This document shows positions 5,765 through 8,047 of a stretch of DNA of 8,047 bases, piece after piece. Positions within the stretch are counted from its first letter, which is position 1, and each line of letters begins with the position of its first letter. The stretch is from Spirochaetia bacterium. Its GTDB lineage: Bacteria; Spirochaetota; Spirochaetia; Treponematales; Breznakiellaceae. The stretch covers positions 1-8,047 of the forward strand of contig BNUR01000131.1 of assembly GCA_025997495.1 (NCBI GenBank), given 5' to 3'. A program made the translations under genes and the position numbers. Below the pieces are notes generated by a model that ran no database searches, was not told the DNA's origin, and saw nothing but the letters and a program-made list of their open reading frames with translations.

Positions 5765-8047
5765 CTAAGGGTTTCTTACAAGTTCCCGCGGCTTGGAGCC
5801 CTGGGCGGGGCCAACAACGCCATTGTGTTCCATCAGTTCCACCAGCCGGGCCGCCCGGTTGTAACCTATCTTGAGCCGCCGTTGGATGTAGCTGGCGCTG
5901 GCCTTGTGTTGCTGCATCACGATTTCCAGGGCCTTTTCGTAAAGGGGATCCTCCCCATCGTCGAACAGGGAGGGGCCGCTGTCCTCATCCTCATCATCAA
6001 TGAAGATCTCGTCATCAATATATTCGGGCTCCCCCAGGGTTTTGACGTATTCCACCACCCGCTCCACTTCTTCATCCGAAACAAAGGCCCCCTGGATACG
6101 GACGGGGAAGGGATCCACCACACCGGCGTAGAGCATATCCCCCTTACCCAACAGTTTTTCCGCCCCTACCATGTCGATGATGATGCGGCTGTCAATCTTA
6201 CCGGCCACCATGAAGGCGATACGGCTGGGGATGTTGGCTTTGATAAGGCCGGTGATCACGTCGATGGAGGGCCGCTGGGTGGCCAGAACCAGGTGAATGC
6301 CCACGGCGCGGCTCATGGCGGCCAGGCGGGCCACGGTACTTTCCAGTTCCTTCCCGGTGGTGGCCATGAGGTCGGCAAACTCGTCAATTATCACCACGAT
6401 GTAGGGCATGTGTTCGGTGGCCATGTTCCGGTCCTTGATCCGCTTGTTGTAGCTGCGGATGTCCCGGACCCCCATGGAATCCAGGCAGGCGTAACGGCGC
6501 TCCATCTCGTAGATGCAGTATTGCAGGGCCTGGAAAGCCTTTTTCGGCTCGGTGATCACCGGGGTTAAGAGGTGGGGAATGTCGTTGTAGAGTTTGAGTT
6601 CCACCACCTTAGGGTCGATGAGGATGAGCTTACATTCCGCAGGGGGGCGCTGGTAAAGAATAGAAAGGATCATGGCGTTGACGCAAACCGATTTGCCCGA
6701 GCCGGTGGATCCGGCAATAAGCAGATGGGGCATGGATACCAGATCCACGGTCTGGGCTTCCCCGGATATGTCCTTGCCCAGGATCACGGGGATCTCCATC
6801 TTCTTCCCGTCGCGGCTCTTTTCCCGGCGCAGTTCCCCCTCAATCAGTTCCCTGAGGGACACGATGTTCCGCTTGGCATTAGGTACCTCAATGCCCACGG
6901 CGTGTTTGCCGGGGATGGGGGCTACGATACGGATGGAGGAGGCGGCAAGCCGCAGGGCGATATTGTCCCCCAGGCCCACTATCTTGGAGAGCTTCACCCC
7001 CGCCGCCGGGAGTATCTCGTACATGGTAATCACCGGCCCCTTACGGATGTTCATGACCTTCGCCTGGATCTTGAACTCCTCCAGGGTATCCTCCAGGATG
7101 TGCCCCGCCCGCCTGGTGACGTCGTCAATAACCCAGTACTCGCCGTCGGAGCGCTCCTCCAGGATGTTCTCCACGGGAACTTTGTAAGCGGCCTGGCGTT
7201 TCGGTTTGGGGGCCTTCTCCGCAGGGGGCTTGTCCGGGGAGGGAGCCTTGGGTTCCGGTTCGGTGCCAGGCACCGTTTCGGTTTCATCAAACTCGCCGTC
7301 ATCAAGATTCTCTAGGACATCATCCATATCTTCCGCAGAAAAGGCGCCTGGCACCGTTCCCGTTCCTGGCGACTGCAACGATACCGGAACCAGAGCGAAT
7401 TCGCCCACGAGGGGGATCTCCGGCTCTGCTGCGGGCGTGGTGTAGTCCGGCAGAAGGAAGACGCCGGTATCCAGGAGGCTGTTCCCATCAGAGAGAGCCC
7501 CTTCGGAAACAGCGTCATTAGCGGTATCCGGCGGAACACCGGGGGTATCCACCGCAACCCCGTCTTCCGCGGATGTTTTCGCCTGCTCCAGAAGCTTGAT
7601 TGGACTAAAGTCCGCCGGCTCAGGGCCGCCTTTCCCGGACTTTTTAAGCGCCTCGGGGCCGGAAAAAAAGATGGAGGTCAGGGTCATGATCAGAAAACTT
7701 TCTACCACCGTCAGGAGGATGATGATCAAACTGAAGCCGAGGCGGCCGGTGTATGCAAGAAACGCCCATTCCTGGGAACGGGTATTAAAATCCCGGAGAA
7801 AGGAAAAGCCGATAGCCAGGGTTAGAAAGGGAAAGGTGCTGCCGGTAAGGATAAGAATCCGATCCGGCCGGAAATGAGGATCCGCCAGGATGATAGCGGC
7901 GGCCAGCAGATAGAGGGGGATCATATAAGCCAAAACCCCGTAGGCATGTACCAGAAAATCCCCGGAACCGCCAGCAACCTCACCCTTGTTGAGGAGCGCC
8001 CCGGTGATGGAAACCCCTAAAAGCGCCGCTATAATGACCAGGGCCAG
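5765..8047 (-). CDS. ftsK: DNA translocase FtsK/SpoIIIE, 5' end beyond the right window edge
   Basis: FtsK is the septum-anchored hexameric motor that pumps chromosome termini during division. The frame is open from the right edge (first visible codons LALVIIAALLGVSIT) to TAG at 5767-5765, giving 760 residues; a TTG at 7933 is not the true start because membrane sequence continues before it. About four hydrophobic segments are visible (LALVIIAALL, AYMIPLYLLAAAIIL, ILTGSTFPFLTLAIG, GFSLIIILLTVVESFLIMTL). A linker of roughly 130 residues rich in acidic residues and proline follows. The motor has the FtsK alpha domain, Walker A GSTGSGKS (6689-6712), LILIDPK, Walker B VVIIDEFADL and LATQRPS. The C-terminal gamma winged helix (IQRRLKIGYNRAARLVELME, ending GSKPREL) reads orienting DNA sequences. 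The linker is short compared with E. coli. It converges on the ATPase gene. Family assignment is certain; the N-terminus is missing. Confidence 0.97.
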   Translation of the reverse strand: MALVIIAALLGVSITGALLNKGEVAGGSGDFLVHAYGVLAYMIPLYLLAAAIILADPHFRPDRILILTGSTFPFLTLAIGFSFLRDFNTRSQEWAFLAYTGRLGFSLIIILLTVVESFLIMTLTSIFFSGPEALKKSGKGGPEPADFSPIKLLEQAKTSAEDGVAVDTPGVPPDTANDAVSEGALSDGNSLLDTGVFLLPDYTTPAAEPEIPLVGEFALVPVSLQSPGTGTVPGAFSAEDMDDVLENLDDGEFDETETVPGTEPEPKAPSPDKPPAEKAPKPKRQAAYKVPVENILEERSDGEYWVIDDVTRRAGHILEDTLEEFKIQAKVMNIRKGPVITMYEILPAAGVKLSKIVGLGDNIALRLAASSIRIVAPIPGKHAVGIEVPNAKRNIVSLRELIEGELRREKSRDGKKMEIPVILGKDISGEAQTVDLVSMPHLLIAGSTGSGKSVCVNAMILSILYQRPPAECKLILIDPKVVELKLYNDIPHLLTPVITEPKKAFQALQYCIYEMERRYACLDSMGVRDIRSYNKRIKDRNMATEHMPYIVVIIDEFADLMATTGKELESTVARLAAMSRAVGIHLVLATQRPSIDVITGLIKANIPSRIAFMVAGKIDSRIIIDMVGAEKLLGKGDMLYAGVVDPFPVRIQGAFVSDEEVERVVEYVKTLGEPEYIDDEIFIDDEDEDSGPSLFDDGEDPLYEKALEIVMQQHKASASYIQRRLKIGYNRAARLVELMEHNGVVGPAQGSKPRELVRNP
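7262..7277. repeat. GGTGCC-A-GGCACC palindromic repeat in the ftsK linker, copy A
   Basis: The 15-bp perfect odd palindrome CGGTGCCAGGCACCG spans 7261-7275. The 16-mer 7262-7277 matches 7343-7358 at 14 of 16 positions and lies in the same reading phase, 81 nt away. On the coding strand it encodes TVPGT in the disordered linker of FtsK. Short palindromes of this kind occur as dispersed repeats in some genomes; whether this one does cannot be told from the window. Confidence 0.5.
7343..7358. repeat. GGCGCC-T-GGCACC repeat in the ftsK linker, copy B
   Basis: This is an imperfect version of copy A: the palindromic core 7343-7355 has one mismatch between its arms, and the shared GGCACCGTT is exact. 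It encodes TVPGA, in register with the TVPGT of copy A 27 codons away. It could equally be a small internal peptide duplication. Confidence 0.4.

Noticed and set aside
5638..5874. + strand ORF of 78 codons starting in the right repeat
   Set aside because: Most of it is antisense to the conserved ftsK C-terminus, and the remainder shows no ribosome-binding site or recognisable sequence.
5825..7315. Two long + strand ORFs (5825-6568 and 6572-7315, 247 residues each) nearly end to end
   Set aside because: They lie wholly antisense to ftsK, in mirror register of its codons. They are rich in His, Gly and Asp with no recognisable domain, a usual by-product of GC-rich coding sequence.

Overview
The window carries the distal part of a bacterial-microcompartment operon on the + strand. 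It is followed by a single ATPase gene bracketed by perfect direct repeats, and then by the convergent, incomplete gene of the chromosome-partitioning translocase FtsK on the - strand. Coding density is high, GC is moderate (roughly mid-50s percent by eye), and good Shine-Dalgarno sites of the GGAGG/AGGGAGA type precede the genes. The gene set fits an anaerobic or fermentative bacterium that uses ethanolamine with B12 chemistry. The overall style reminds me of host-associated spirochaetes (gut Treponema), but nothing in the window proves this, so the taxonomy is inference.

Positions 1-4215: eutA (5' end cut off by the window edge), pduS-like, pduT-like and a phosphate acetyltransferase gene follow each other with gaps of 21, 12 and 28 nt, clearly one transcription unit. 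EutA reactivates B12-inactivated ethanolamine ammonia-lyase. PduS is an RnfC-like flavo/Fe-S protein that reduces cobalamin. PduT is a tandem-BMC shell protein. Pta turns acetyl-CoA into acetyl-phosphate for ATP formation. The lyase subunits, aldehyde dehydrogenase, acetate kinase and main shell proteins are not here; any that exist are presumably upstream. The combination is a hybrid: a Eut reactivase beside Pdu-type redox and shell components. The PduT homologue has Ser at position 108, where the Fe-S-ligating Cys is expected.

Positions 4216-5764: a 435-residue ATPase_2/DUF234-type protein (AAA-like P-loop, winged helix, PD-(D/E)XK-like C-terminus) is flanked by two identical 31-bp direct repeats 1355 bp apart. 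Each repeat is built from 15-bp units of the form GTAG-N6-STACA and opens with a 16-bp perfect palindrome. The upstream array has a third, diverged unit that supplies the gene's Shine-Dalgarno sequence. The downstream repeat contains its stop codon. This looks like a self-contained cassette dropped between the eut operon and ftsK, and it is the most unusual part of the window. Between it and ftsK lie only a doubtful 26-codon ORF and a weak hairpin.

Positions 5765-8047 (- strand): ftsK, open to the right window edge (760 residues visible), with membrane segments, a short acidic/proline-rich linker, the motor domain and the C-terminal DNA-reading winged helix. Two copies of a GGTGCCAGGCACC-like palindrome lie in the linker-coding part.
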